Shown in pieces: positions 18,803 to 28,554 of a stretch of 64,000 nt of DNA. This DNA comes from UBA1479 sp963972065. GTDB lineage: Bacteria > Pseudomonadota > Alphaproteobacteria > Rhodospirillales > Casp-alpha2. The stretch covers positions 1 to 64,000 of the forward strand of contig CAXAVJ010000001.1 in the NCBI GenBank assembly GCA_963972065.1. The letters run 5' to 3'. A program made the position numbers and the translations under genes. Under the pieces are notes generated by a model that was given only the letters and a program-made list of their open reading frames with translations, was not told the origin of the DNA and ran no database searches. Position 1 is the first letter of the stretch. Every line of letters begins with the position of its first letter.

Positions 18803-19929
18803 GCGCCGACTGCTTCTTTCAACGCGGTCAGGATGCGGTCCTGGGTCGCGGCGTCCAGATAGGGATGCATGGGCAGGCTCAGCACGTCATGGGCCAGGGC
18901 CTGCGATACCGGCGTGCCGTTTCCGGCGCGGGGATAATGGGCATAGGCGGGCTGATCCGATAGGGCCACCGGGTAATAGACCGCTGTCGGCACGCCCTGG
19001 TCCTTCAGCGTCGCGGCGACGGCGTCGCGGTCGGCAACGCGGATCGTGTACTGGGCCCAGGCGCTGACCGCGCCGTCGATCACGGCGGGCGGCGTGGCGA
19101 TGCCGGCAAGGCCCTCGGCATAGCGGGCGGCGACGGCTTGGCGCTTTTCGATCTCGTCCGCGAAAATGTCGAGCTTGGCCAGCAGCACGGCCGCCTGGAT
19201 GGTGTCCAAGCGCGCGTTCAGGCCGACCGCCACGTTGTCGTATTTGTTGGTGCCCTGGCCATGCACGCGCAGGCTCCGCATGCGGGCCGCCAGGTCGGCG
19301 TCGTCGGTCAGCACCGCCCCGCCGTCGCCGTAACAGCCCAAGGGCTTGGCCGGGAAAAAGCTGACGGATGTCGCGTCGCCCCAGGACCCGACCGGCTTTC
19401 CGTTCAGAGCCCCGCCGTAGCTTTGCGCGGAATCCGCCATCACCTTCAGGCCGTGGGCGTCGGCGATCTTCTGGATCGCCGGATAGTCGGCGGGCTGGCC
19501 GAACAGATCGACGGGGATGATCGCCTTCAGGTTCAGGCCCGCGTCCTTGGCCGTGGTGATGGCGCTTTCGACGCTTGCCGGGTCCATGTTGAAGGTGTCG
19601 GGCAGGACGTCGCAGAACACCGGCGTGGCACCGGTCAGCGCCACCACTTCGGCGGTCGAGGCGAAGGTCATGGCCGGCACGATGACCGCGTCGCCGGGCC
19701 CGATGCCCCAGGCCATGAGCACGAGCAGAAGCGAGTCCGTGCCGCTGGAACAACTGACGCAATGGGCGGCGCCGCCCATGTCGGCCAGACGTTTTTCCAG
19801 TTCCGCGACCTCGGGCCCCATGATGAAGCGGCCGTGGTCGAGAACCTTGGCGATGGCCCGGTCCACCGCGTCGCCGAGGCGCGCGCGCTGGGCCTGAAGG
19901 TCGATGAAGGCGATGGGAGAGGCGCTCAT
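18799..19929 (-). CDS. wbpE: Nucleotide-sugar 3-aminotransferase (WbpE type, DegT/DnrJ family)
   Basis: This PLP-dependent aminotransferase of 376 residues would convert UDP-3-keto-GlcNAcA to the 3-amino sugar. It shows the family motifs SCSSGTDSLLLVLMA near residue 60, PAMTFASTAEVV near 86, the DSAQSYG motif near 163 and the PLP lysine in SFFPAKPLGCYGDGGAV near 186. It overlaps the WbpI gene (ATGA) downstream and the WbpB-D fusion (ATGA) upstream, so the three pathway genes form a coupled block. Confidence 0.93.
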   Translation of the reverse strand: MSASPIAFIDLQAQRARLGDAVDRAIAKVLDHGRFIMGPEVAELEKRLADMGGAAHCVSCSSGTDSLLLVLMAWGIGPGDAVIVPAMTFASTAEVVALTGATPVFCDVLPDTFNMDPASVESAITTAKDAGLNLKAIIPVDLFGQPADYPAIQKIADAHGLKVMADSAQSYGGALNGKPVGSWGDATSVSFFPAKPLGCYGDGGAVLTDDADLAARMRSLRVHGQGTNKYDNVAVGLNARLDTIQAAVLLAKLDIFADEIEKRQAVAARYAEGLAGIATPPAVIDGAVSAWAQYTIRVADRDAVAATLKDQGVPTAVYYPVALSDQPAYAHYPRAGNGTPVSQALAHDVLSLPMHPYLDAATQDRILTALKEAVGA

Positions 19930-21500
19930 GAGGTGATTTCTTTCAATGTGCCGGTATCGGTGACTTTATATTTACGGCCTTCGCGCGGACAGACCAGATC
20001 GTCGCCCAAACGCTCGCCCGCATGACTGACCCAGCCGATGCGTCGGGCCGGAACGCCGGCCATCAGGGCGTGGGCCGGAACGTCGGAGGTCACGACCGCA
20101 CCTGCCGCGATCATGCAGTAATCGCCGAGCGCATGACCGCAGACGATGGTCGCGTTGGCGCCGATGGTCGCCCCCTCGCCGACCGGGGTTTCCCGGAAAT
20201 CGTCCTTGCGGTCGACCTCGGCGCGTGGCGTCAGGACGTTGGTGAACACGCAGCTTGGCCCGCAGAACACGCCCCGCCCCAGGGTCACGCCCTTGTAGAC
20301 GCTGACGTTGTTCTGGATCTTGCAGTTGTCGCCGATGGTCACGTCCGGCCCGATCGAGGCGTTCTGTCCGACCACCACGCCGGTGCCGATTTTGGTTCCC
20401 GGCAAGACGTGCGAGAAATGCCAGATCCTGGTGCCGCTGCCGATGGTCACGCCGTCGTCGACGACCGCCGTCTGGTGAACCTTGGCGCCGGGAAACCGGC
20501 CCGTGCCGATCGCATCGCGTGTCGCACTCATGTCCGTCTCCGCCCGTTCCAATACGCTCAATACCCGCATGCCCTCGGCGCCGTCCGTGCGGGGTGTTGC
20601 GCCCGTCGCGACGCAGTCCAGGAAATGGCCGCACTCCATCGCCAAGGGTTCGCCCTCGTCCAGGGCGACGGGCATGGCTTCGGCCTTTTCCGGCGTCGGC
20701 ACGCCGTCACGCCAATCGATGCGGTGAGGATAAAGCAGCAGTTTGCGTTCCCACGGTTCGCCGTCGTTGAACACGGCCATGGCCTTGTCGCCGACCACGA
20801 CCAGTTTCTGTTCCTTAAAGGGATGCAGCCAGGATACGAAGACATGGGCCTGCACACCGCCGGGGAAGGTCAGATGCGTGGTCGTGACGTCGGCGATGAC
20901 GTCGTGCAGGTAGCTGCCGCCCTCGGCGCGCACGGCCGTCGGCGCGTCGCCGACCAGGGCCAGGATCATGGAAATGTCGTGCGGCGCGAAGGACCACAGC
21001 GCGTTTTCCTCGCGCCGGATCTTGCCCAGGTTCAGGCGGTTGGAATAGAGGTATTGCAGTTGGCCCAATTCCCCCGCGCGGACCATTTCGGTCAGCTTGA
21101 TGAAGGCCGGATGGTACTGCAGCAGATGGCCGACCATGAGGATGCGGCCGGCCGCCTCGGCGGCGGCCAGCACGCCCTCGGCCTCGGCGACGGTCAGCGC
21201 CAGGGGCTTTTCCACGAACACATGCTTGCCGGCCTTCAGGGCCTGGATGGCAAGGGCGGCATGGGCCTCGGCCGGGGCGGCGATGACGACACCCGAAATG
21301 GCGGGATCGGCCAGGATGGCGGCATAGTCCTTGACCGGAACATCGTAGGTTTCCGACATCGAGGCGGCCAAATCTGGGTTGGCGTCGGCCACGGCGGCCA
21401 ACGCCCCCAGCGCATGGAAATTGCGCACATGGTTCTTGCCCCAATGGCCGCAGCCGATGACGGCGACTTTGGGTGTCGTGGGTGTTTTGGAAGCTGTCAT
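19926..21500 (-). CDS. wbpB-wbpD: Fused UDP-GlcNAcA 3-dehydrogenase and 3-amino N-acetyltransferase (WbpB-WbpD fusion)
   Basis: The first 330 or so residues are a Gfo/Idh/MocA oxidoreductase: the NAD fold begins VAVIGCGHWGKNHVRNF, and the EKPLAL motif lies near residue 97. Residues about 345-524 are a left-handed beta-helix acyltransferase with hexapeptide repeats (VTIGSGTRIWHFSHV, IGDNCKIQNNVSVYKG, IGANATIVCGHALG). WbpB and WbpD are separate proteins in Pseudomonas; here one chain would oxidise C3 of the uronic acid and later acetylate the 3-amino group made by WbpE. It has ATGA coupling to wbpE. Domain calls are secure; substrates are inferred from the pathway. Confidence 0.92.
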   Translation of the reverse strand: MTASKTPTTPKVAVIGCGHWGKNHVRNFHALGALAAVADANPDLAASMSETYDVPVKDYAAILADPAISGVVIAAPAEAHAALAIQALKAGKHVFVEKPLALTVAEAEGVLAAAEAAGRILMVGHLLQYHPAFIKLTEMVRAGELGQLQYLYSNRLNLGKIRREENALWSFAPHDISMILALVGDAPTAVRAEGGSYLHDVIADVTTTHLTFPGGVQAHVFVSWLHPFKEQKLVVVGDKAMAVFNDGEPWERKLLLYPHRIDWRDGVPTPEKAEAMPVALDEGEPLAMECGHFLDCVATGATPRTDGAEGMRVLSVLERAETDMSATRDAIGTGRFPGAKVHQTAVVDDGVTIGSGTRIWHFSHVLPGTKIGTGVVVGQNASIGPDVTIGDNCKIQNNVSVYKGVTLGRGVFCGPSCVFTNVLTPRAEVDRKDDFRETPVGEGATIGANATIVCGHALGDYCMIAAGAVVTSDVPAHALMAGVPARRIGWVSHAGERLGDDLVCPREGRKYKVTDTGTLKEITS

Positions 21501-21510
21501 GCGGGATGGG

Positions 21511-22347
21511 TCATTTCGTCTCTGGGGTGATGGTCACAGCGGCGAACACGGCGTTCAGGCCGGGGCATTGGGTGAATTCATGCACCGTGCCGATGTCTTC
21601 CAGCAAGGCTTTCAGCCGATTTTCCGTGAAATAATGAAAATGCAGGCTGTCCAGCGGTTTTCCCGCTGCGAGCTTTCGTTCCCGGCGCGTCAGGTGCCAG
21701 GCGACGCGCGGCCAGGTGAGGGCGCCGTACAGCCAGAAGGCCAAAGTCCGGGTCAAGGCGTTGCGATGCTTTTGGCACAGATCGATTATCCGTGTGGACA
21801 GTTCGGAACGCGCGATCAGGGGCGAATCATGCAAACCGCTCCAGATGATTACGCGGCCTCGGCCGGTGAGTTGCGCGGCCAGGGCCAAGGCGGCCTTGGC
21901 ATCCTCGAAGTGATCCAGCGAGGTCGCAAACACTGCCAGGCCGAAATTTTCGTCTTTTGGCTGTTCGGCCAAATCTTCCAGGCGCCCGCAGATGAAGGCG
22001 TAATCCCGGTTCGGGTTTTCGTTCAGGGGGTCGAGGCCCGCGTAGCCGATGGTCATCGCGATGTTGCGGGCATAGGGCGGCAGGGCGGTGCCGATCCCGC
22101 AGCCCAAGTCGATCATGCTGCGCTCTCCCCAAATTCCAGCCCATTTGGCGATGAACCCTTCGAACATCGACATGGTTTCCAGGATCGCGGGGGGGTAATC
22201 CCCGGCCTGATGGTGATCGCGGTATTCCTCCAACGACGCTTCGGTGATGCGCCGCCATTCTGCGCTGCCTTGTTGATCGAGGTGCAGGGTTCCCCGTTCG
22301 CGAAGCAGCGCGCCGATTTTCAGGGGCAGGTTGGGGGAATCGGTCAT
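21511..22347 (-). CDS. Class I SAM-dependent methyltransferase
   Basis: The 278-residue protein has the Rossmann methyltransferase motif I as MIDLGCGIGTALPPYA near residue 85, and an acidic loop at GLDPLNENP. The C-terminal part is family-specific and was not recognised. It lies four bases after the asparagine-synthase gene and upstream of the WbpB-D gene, so it probably decorates a sugar of the same glycan. The ATG at 22347 is preferred over a TTG at 22362 that would overlap the upstream gene. The target is unknown. Confidence 0.75.
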   Translation of the reverse strand: MTDSPNLPLKIGALLRERGTLHLDQQGSAEWRRITEASLEEYRDHHQAGDYPPAILETMSMFEGFIAKWAGIWGERSMIDLGCGIGTALPPYARNIAMTIGYAGLDPLNENPNRDYAFICGRLEDLAEQPKDENFGLAVFATSLDHFEDAKAALALAAQLTGRGRVIIWSGLHDSPLIARSELSTRIIDLCQKHRNALTRTLAFWLYGALTWPRVAWHLTRRERKLAAGKPLDSLHFHYFTENRLKALLEDIGTVHEFTQCPGLNAVFAAVTITPETK

Positions 22348-22351
22348 CGCG

Positions 22352-24286
22352 TCACGCGGCAAAGGAGACGTGGTTGATTTCGGCCCAGCGGATCAAATTT
22401 GCCGCCCGCCAAACATGTTGCGGCATGGCCCCGCCATCGGCGACCAGCCTGTCGATCTGACGGCTCAGGACCGCATGGTTGATGGCCGGCACGGCGCGGG
22501 CCCCGTCGCCGCCAATCAGGGATTGCAGCCAACCGCCGGCTTCGCGCAGCCATTCGTCCTGCGGGGTGATGAAACCGATCTTGTCCCGCCGATCGAGGAT
22601 CGGGTCGGGCACGAGCCCGCGCATCGCGGCGCGGAACACGGATTTGGTCTCGCCCCGGTCGGAGACGAGGAATTCTTCGGGCAGGCTATAGACGAAATCG
22701 ACGATTTCTTTATTGAGGAACGGCACTCGGCTTTCGACGGCGTAGGACATGGAATTGCGATCCTGATAACGCAGCAGCGCCGGCAGGACGCGGCTCGACA
22801 GGCTTTCCGCCAATTCACCCATCAGCACGCGCGCCCTGCGGGGCTGTTGCGGGGCCCGGGCGGAAACGCCCCGGGCCTCCAGCCAGTCCCCATTCATCCA
22901 ATCGGGCACAAGGTCTTCGCCGATCAAACGCCGGGCCGCGCCCTGCATCTCGCCGGGTAGAATGAACCGCGCCGCCCGCGCCAGCATCCCGGCGGCACCG
23001 GCCTGCCTCCGGCTTGCGTTTAGCAAGCGCAGGGCGCTCAGCGCGTTTCCCCGGCGTAGCATGCTGGCCAGGCGCGCGGCCAGGAACGGCACGTATCCGG
23101 CCAGGATTTCGTCCGCCCCCTGGCCATCGAGAGTCACCTTGATGCCCTGGCTTCGGACCAGGGCGTAAACCCGGTTCTGGGCGAAGATGCTGGTCGATCC
23201 GAAGGGTTCGCCCTGGGTTCGGATCAGGTCGTCCAGCCCACCGGCCAGGGACGCCCCGTCCGAAGTCGTCTTGTGCATGGTGGCCCGCGCGGCCCGGCCG
23301 GCGATGTCGGCCCAGTGCTCTTCGTCATGGCGGCTGCCGGGGGTGACGAAGGAAAAGGTGTGCAGATCCAGGTTGTCGCCTTCGATCTCGCGCATGGCGC
23401 AGACCACGGCGGAGGAATCGATCCCGCCCGACAGGGCCGCGCCGACCGGCACGTCGGCCCGCAGGTGCAACCCGACGGAACGGCGGAACAGGCGGCCCAG
23501 CTCGGCCGCGGCCTCGTCGAAGCTCAGGTTGGATGTTTGTTCGGTGCGCGGCCGCCAATAGGTTTCGGGCACGGGGGCGGCGACATGGTTCAGGTCGATC
23601 GTCGCGAAGGACGCCGGCGGCAAATGATGGATATCGCGGAACAGGCTGCCCGTTCCCTGGTCGGTCAGCCCGAACCGCAGGTAATCATACAGCGCCTGCG
23701 GATCGACGGTGCGGGACAGACCCGTCAGTTCCAGTAATGCTCCCGGCTCGGACGCGAAGGCCAGGTCGCCGTCGCGCAGCGACCAGACCAGCGGCTTGAT
23801 GCCGAACGGGTCGCGGCCCAGGGTCAGCGTCCGGGCCGCCGTATCGACGAAGGCGAAGGCGAACATCCCGGTCAGGCGGGGCAGGGTCCGCGCCACGCCC
23901 CAGCGGGCCAGGGCGATCAACAAGACTTCCGTATCCGACTGGGTGCGGAATATCGCGCCCTCGGCTTCCAGTTCCTGCCGCAGTTCAAGGTAGTTGTAGA
24001 TCTCGCCGTTGGTGATCAGGACATGGCGGCCGTCGGGCGTGACCATCGGTTGGTGGCCGCCCGGTCCCGTGTCGATGATCGACAGGCGGCGGTGGGCCAA
24101 CCCGACCCTGGCCCCGGAGGACAGTGCCGCGCAATCGGGTGCGGCGGCGATGCCGCCTTCGGCGGTCCAGGTACAGGCCCCCTGGTCGTCGGGGCCGCGA
24201 TGGGCGACGGCGGCGGACAGGCGCGCCAATTCGCCCGCGTCCACGGTGCGGTTTGGTCCGGCGATGATGCCCGCGATCCCGCACAT
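22352..24286 (-). CDS. asnB: Asparagine-synthase-type glutamine amidotransferase (first of two)
   Basis: The protein starts MCGIAGI, exposing the catalytic Cys2 of a class II glutaminase domain. The synthetase domain carries the ATP pyrophosphatase motif LSGGIDSSAVVCAM near residue 290. At 644 residues it matches the AsnB-like proteins found in polysaccharide loci, where they amidate sugar uronic acids (for example WbpS). The ATG at 24286 is three bases from the stop of the paralogue at 24289. Two such genes in tandem suggest two different amidation targets. Ordinary asparagine synthesis cannot be excluded by sequence alone. Confidence 0.9.
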   Translation of the reverse strand: MCGIAGIIAGPNRTVDAGELARLSAAVAHRGPDDQGACTWTAEGGIAAAPDCAALSSGARVGLAHRRLSIIDTGPGGHQPMVTPDGRHVLITNGEIYNYLELRQELEAEGAIFRTQSDTEVLLIALARWGVARTLPRLTGMFAFAFVDTAARTLTLGRDPFGIKPLVWSLRDGDLAFASEPGALLELTGLSRTVDPQALYDYLRFGLTDQGTGSLFRDIHHLPPASFATIDLNHVAAPVPETYWRPRTEQTSNLSFDEAAAELGRLFRRSVGLHLRADVPVGAALSGGIDSSAVVCAMREIEGDNLDLHTFSFVTPGSRHDEEHWADIAGRAARATMHKTTSDGASLAGGLDDLIRTQGEPFGSTSIFAQNRVYALVRSQGIKVTLDGQGADEILAGYVPFLAARLASMLRRGNALSALRLLNASRRQAGAAGMLARAARFILPGEMQGAARRLIGEDLVPDWMNGDWLEARGVSARAPQQPRRARVLMGELAESLSSRVLPALLRYQDRNSMSYAVESRVPFLNKEIVDFVYSLPEEFLVSDRGETKSVFRAAMRGLVPDPILDRRDKIGFITPQDEWLREAGGWLQSLIGGDGARAVPAINHAVLSRQIDRLVADGGAMPQHVWRAANLIRWAEINHVSFAA

Positions 24287-24288
24287 GC

Positions 24289-26226
24289 TCAGGCGCCTCC
24301 CCAACGGCGGCGCCAGGCCTGAAACATCAGCACGCTCCACAATTCGGTCGTGCGGTTGCGCGTGCCGGCCAGATGCTCGCCCCAGGCATGGCGGATCGGC
24401 GCCGGGTCGAGCAGGCCGCCCTCGGCCAGCGCTGCCGGCGACAACAGATCTTCTGCCCAGTCGCGCAATGGGCCCTTGATCCAACGGTCGACGGGAATAC
24501 CGAACCCCATCTTCGGGCGCTCGGTAAGCTGGCGCGGAACATAGCGGTCGAGCACCCGGCGCAGGATCCATTTTCCCTGGCCGTCGCGTACGCGCATATG
24601 GCGCGGCAGGGACCAGGCGAATTCGACGACACGATGATCAAGCAGCGGCACGCGGGCTTCCAGCGATACCGCCATCGAGGCGCGGTCGACCTTGGTCAGA
24701 ATGTCGTCGGGCAGGTACATCAGGCTGTCCAGCAACTGCATGCGTTCCATGAATTTGGGCACGTCTTCCCGTACGCTGTCATCCCAGGCAATGGTCGGTG
24801 TTTCCACCGCTCCGGGGACCACGGCCGCGGGATCGCGCCAAGCCGTGATCAGACGCCGGAAAAGCGCCATGTCATCGGGCTGCGCCAGAACATCGGCCAG
24901 CTTGTGCACTTTCTGGCCGGGATGGCTGAGGCGCCTGGCCACGGGTAGGTTCTTCAGCAGCCGATCCCAGCTGTCTTCGCTTAGGCAATGGAGCATCCGC
25001 GCCGTGCCGGCGCGCAGCGGGCGGGGAATGCGGCCGGTGCGCCGGCGCAGCAGATCACCCCAGGCATAGCGGGTGTACCCGGCGAACACTTCGTCGCCGC
25101 CGTCGCCGGAAAGCGCCACGGTGACGTGTTGGCGGGTGAGGGCGGACACCAGATAGGTCGGGATCTGGGATGAATCGGCGAACGGCTCGTCATAGAAGTC
25201 GGGCAGGCGCGGAATGACGTCGAGCGCTTGGCCCGGATCAACGTAAAGTTCCGTGTGGTCGGTGCCCAGGTGCCGGGCGACGGCGGCGGCATGGGGGGCT
25301 TCGTCATATCCGTCTGCGTCAAAGCCGATGGAAAAGGTTTTCACGGGCACGTCGCTGTGCGCCTGCATCAGGGCCGCGACGGTCGAGGAATCGATGCCGC
25401 CCGACAGGAACGCGCCCAACGGCACATCCGCCACCATGCGCCGTTTGACCGCGTCGCCGATCAGGGCGTCGGCTTCGTCAACGGCATCTTGATCGCTCAG
25501 GCCACGCGGCGCGGACTGTCCATCATGGGCGATGCGCCGCAGGTCCCAATAGCGTTCAACGCGGGCGGGCTGATCGGCGCGCTTGAACAGCAGGCAGCCC
25601 GGCTCCAACTTGAAGACGTCTTTATATATGGATGCAGGGGCCGGCACGTAGTTGTAGCGCATGTAGGCGGCGAGGGCCGCCGGGTCGACCTCGGGCCGAA
25701 AGGCAGGATGGGCATGGAACGATTTCAGTTCCGATGCGAACAGGAACAGGCCACCCGCGTCGCCCCAATACAGCGGCTTGATGCCCAGGCGGTCGCGGGC
25801 CAATACCAGGCAGCGTTCCTCGCGGTCCCAAAGTGCGAAGGCGAACATGCCGATCAGCTTTTCGACGGTCGCGCGCACGCCCCAGCAGGTGAAGGCGGCG
25901 AGCATCACTTCCGTGTCCGAATGCCCGCGATAATCCGGCGCCGCACCGGCCGCCGCCAGGTCGCGTCGCAGATCCTCGGCATTATAGACTTCGCCGTTGT
26001 AGACGATGGTGTAACGCCCGCAGGCTGAGGCCATTGGCTGCGCGCCGGCGGGGCTCAAGTCGATGATCGACAGGCGGCGATGACCGAGGGCGACGCCCGC
26101 TGCGGCGTCATGCCAAAGGCCGTCGCCGTCCGGTCCTCGATGAGCCAGACGGTCGGTCATGGCGCGCAGGCTCTCGGCCAAGGGCGCGCGGCCGCGCGGG
26201 TCGAGAATGCCGGTCAGGCCGCACAT
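24289..26226 (-). CDS. asnB: Asparagine-synthase-type glutamine amidotransferase (second of two)
   Basis: This 645-residue paralogue of the next gene downstream starts MCGLTGILD with the glutaminase Cys2. It keeps AHRGPDGDGLW and the YNGEVYN motif near residue 74. The synthetase domain contains LSGGIDSSTVAALM near residue 270 and LSGDGGDEVFAGY near 370. It is full length and appears active. It lies between the WbpG-GT fusion and the other AsnB. In O-antigen loci such enzymes convert uronic acid carboxylates to amides, which fits the ManNAc3NAcA made here. Confidence 0.9.
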   Translation of the reverse strand: MCGLTGILDPRGRAPLAESLRAMTDRLAHRGPDGDGLWHDAAAGVALGHRRLSIIDLSPAGAQPMASACGRYTIVYNGEVYNAEDLRRDLAAAGAAPDYRGHSDTEVMLAAFTCWGVRATVEKLIGMFAFALWDREERCLVLARDRLGIKPLYWGDAGGLFLFASELKSFHAHPAFRPEVDPAALAAYMRYNYVPAPASIYKDVFKLEPGCLLFKRADQPARVERYWDLRRIAHDGQSAPRGLSDQDAVDEADALIGDAVKRRMVADVPLGAFLSGGIDSSTVAALMQAHSDVPVKTFSIGFDADGYDEAPHAAAVARHLGTDHTELYVDPGQALDVIPRLPDFYDEPFADSSQIPTYLVSALTRQHVTVALSGDGGDEVFAGYTRYAWGDLLRRRTGRIPRPLRAGTARMLHCLSEDSWDRLLKNLPVARRLSHPGQKVHKLADVLAQPDDMALFRRLITAWRDPAAVVPGAVETPTIAWDDSVREDVPKFMERMQLLDSLMYLPDDILTKVDRASMAVSLEARVPLLDHRVVEFAWSLPRHMRVRDGQGKWILRRVLDRYVPRQLTERPKMGFGIPVDRWIKGPLRDWAEDLLSPAALAEGGLLDPAPIRHAWGEHLAGTRNRTTELWSVLMFQAWRRRWGGA

Positions 26227-26265
26227 GATTTCAGATCGGGATCGGATTTTGTGAGAATGTCAGGA

Positions 26266-28554
26266 TCAACCGGCAACGACGTCACGCAGGATTGCTTCGA
26301 CGCGTTCCAGTTCCCGGGGAAGGTTGGCCTTTTCCGAAACCAATTGCTTTCCGCCAGCGATGATCGAATTGCGTAGCGCCTCGTCCGAGGCAATAAGGTT
26401 CAAGCCATCGGCAATCGACTTAGGGTCATCGGTCGAAAATAGACAGTTCTTTCGATCCGTGAAAACGTGCCGTATATCGGGAATATCGGCAATCAACACC
26501 GGCGTGTCGCAGGCCTGTGCTTCCAAGACCGTTTGCGGGGTGCCATCGGTGTAGGCGAGGCTGACGATGACGTCAGCTGCCGACAAAAGGCCCGGCATGT
26601 GCTCTTCGGTTTGCGGCGCGATATAGACGACATGGGCGCTGATGCCGAGATCGCGGGCTAGAGTCTCTAGTTCGCGGCGGTAGCTCAGGTCTTGTTTGAA
26701 TTCGGATAATGCGAGAATCGCGTTCGGGTGTTTCTCGAGGACCTTGGGAAGCGCCTGGATTGCCAGATGTTGACGATAGAGCTTTTCAAAAGGACGCGGG
26801 CTGAGGATGACCAGGGTATCCTCATCAACTCCCCAGTGGGCCCGCCATTCGCGCCGTTTATCTGTATCGCGGTGATAATTTTTTGGGTCGATCCCCCAGA
26901 TCACTTCTGAGACACGCCCGGGATCAATCCCAAGGTCGAGAACCGTCTGCGCTAGATAGGGCGACTTCACCGTGACGGCTTTGGCCGCTTTCAAGGCGAA
27001 ACGGGTCAACCAGGCGCGCAGGGGGCCACGACGTCCTGTTGCTTCGATCAGGATATCCGACCCCATGGCATTAATGGCAAAGGGCCGGCGGCGCAGCAGA
27101 GCCGCGAGCCAACATTCGTACTCTGCCGCATAATGGGCATAGAACACGTCCGCGCGTTGCCGCCAGATCATCCAGGCGAGGGGGAACACGATCAGGGCCT
27201 TGTTAATGAAATTGAACGGCGTATTGAAGCCTTTCGGCACCAGGATGGGAATCTCGTTCGTCGATCCGGGAACGCGCGAAATCATCGTCACCATATGGCC
27301 TTGGCGCGCAATGGCGCGGGCGCGCGTCACTACATGGGTGTCGCTGGCTGAGCCGAGAATACAGATGTTCAGTTTTCCCGCGGGGGCCAATTGCCGAACC
27401 TTGGGTGTCAGGCCGCGGCGCAGTGCTTGCAGGCTTCTTTGCACCCGCCGCCAAATACGCCCCAGCGGCGCATAGGATGGATACTCCGAATGATGATGGG
27501 TCGGCGCGGATAGGATCCCTTCGAATTCATCTTCGCTCAATTCCAACTTCTTGCGGACGAACTCCATGTCTTCCGCCAATTCTTCGGTTGGATACATGGG
27601 TTTATCCAGTTCGGCCAACGCCTGAGCCCGGCTGATCTGGCTGGAGAGAATGAGTGAGGATAGATGTGCGCGGCGTTTGTCGTATCCGAATCGTTTGGGA
27701 AGCCAGTAAGCCTGAAAGAATTTCGTGAAGCGTGATTCGAAGTGCTTGGCGCCGTACTCCTGCCAGCCGACCTCACGGGACAATTCTGCCTTGGCTTGGT
27801 CTTTCGTGTAGTCGACGAAGTCCAGCGGGTTGACGATTTTCATGCCGGGCAGGAATCTGATCGGTGCCAACCGGGCATAGAGAAAACTTCGGAAGACGGA
27901 CATGATCGGCAATGTCTTCAGGGGGCGGGTTCCGAACCGGCGATGGATGGCGCGAATGTGTTTGTCATCGCGGGCGGTGTATTCCCAGGATTCAGGGAGG
28001 ACGCTTTCGGTCGCGATGTTATGGCCCGATAGGACGTAGCGGATTTTGTTTTCGGCGGTGAAGCTGAACAGTTTGGCGAAGATGGCGTGGTCCTGGGGCG
28101 TGTCCTGGTTGGCGACGCCTGATTTCAGGAACGCGACCTGGAGGTCACGCATCTCTTCCCAATCGATGACGAAGGTATAGAGATCGATGTTCAGCTTCTT
28201 GACCAGGTTTTCGATGTTGCGTACGGCGTGGGGCGAATTCCAGCCCGTGTCGACATGGACGGCGAGCGGTCGCAGGCCCCATTCTTTCGCGGCGAGATAG
28301 GCCAGATAGGATGAATCCGCCCCTCCCGACAGCCCGATCGTGCAATCGTACTCGCGACCCTTGCCCCAGGCCTTGATCTCCGCGAGCAAGGCATCCAGGT
28401 GCGGTTTCCCCGCCGGGCCCGGCAGCCAGTTCGTGCCGACCAATTGGTCGAAAGCATGACAATGGCTGCACACGCCCTGGTCGTCGAAAACGATTTCCGG
28501 ATCCGATGTGTCCATGACGCACCGGGTGCAAACTTTGTATTCGATGTCGGTCAT
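26266..28554 (-). CDS. wbpG: Fused N-acetyl sugar amidotransferase (WbpG type) and GT4 glycosyltransferase
   Basis: Residues 1 to about 380 are a WbpG/PseA-type amidotransferase. They show two CxxC pairs (CTRCVMD and CSHCHAF) for a zinc knuckle, then the PP-loop GLSGGADSSYLAYLA near residue 74. Residues about 390-762 are a GT-B glycosyltransferase with ILSPRPFEKLYRQH and VIVSLAYTDGTPQTVLEAQAC. With the adjacent HisF- and HisH-like proteins, the first domain would turn the 3-acetamido group of ManNAc3NAcA into acetamidino; the second might transfer that sugar. In Pseudomonas WbpG and WbpH are separate. The ATG directly follows the hisF-like stop. Confidence 0.92.
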   Translation of the reverse strand: MTDIEYKVCTRCVMDTSDPEIVFDDQGVCSHCHAFDQLVGTNWLPGPAGKPHLDALLAEIKAWGKGREYDCTIGLSGGADSSYLAYLAAKEWGLRPLAVHVDTGWNSPHAVRNIENLVKKLNIDLYTFVIDWEEMRDLQVAFLKSGVANQDTPQDHAIFAKLFSFTAENKIRYVLSGHNIATESVLPESWEYTARDDKHIRAIHRRFGTRPLKTLPIMSVFRSFLYARLAPIRFLPGMKIVNPLDFVDYTKDQAKAELSREVGWQEYGAKHFESRFTKFFQAYWLPKRFGYDKRRAHLSSLILSSQISRAQALAELDKPMYPTEELAEDMEFVRKKLELSEDEFEGILSAPTHHHSEYPSYAPLGRIWRRVQRSLQALRRGLTPKVRQLAPAGKLNICILGSASDTHVVTRARAIARQGHMVTMISRVPGSTNEIPILVPKGFNTPFNFINKALIVFPLAWMIWRQRADVFYAHYAAEYECWLAALLRRRPFAINAMGSDILIEATGRRGPLRAWLTRFALKAAKAVTVKSPYLAQTVLDLGIDPGRVSEVIWGIDPKNYHRDTDKRREWRAHWGVDEDTLVILSPRPFEKLYRQHLAIQALPKVLEKHPNAILALSEFKQDLSYRRELETLARDLGISAHVVYIAPQTEEHMPGLLSAADVIVSLAYTDGTPQTVLEAQACDTPVLIADIPDIRHVFTDRKNCLFSTDDPKSIADGLNLIASDEALRNSIIAGGKQLVSEKANLPRELERVEAILRDVVAG

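Noticed and set aside
20022..21530. A 502-codon plus-strand frame opposite the WbpB-WbpD fusion
   Set aside because: The minus-strand protein has clear dehydrogenase and hexapeptide-repeat motifs; the opposite frame has none.
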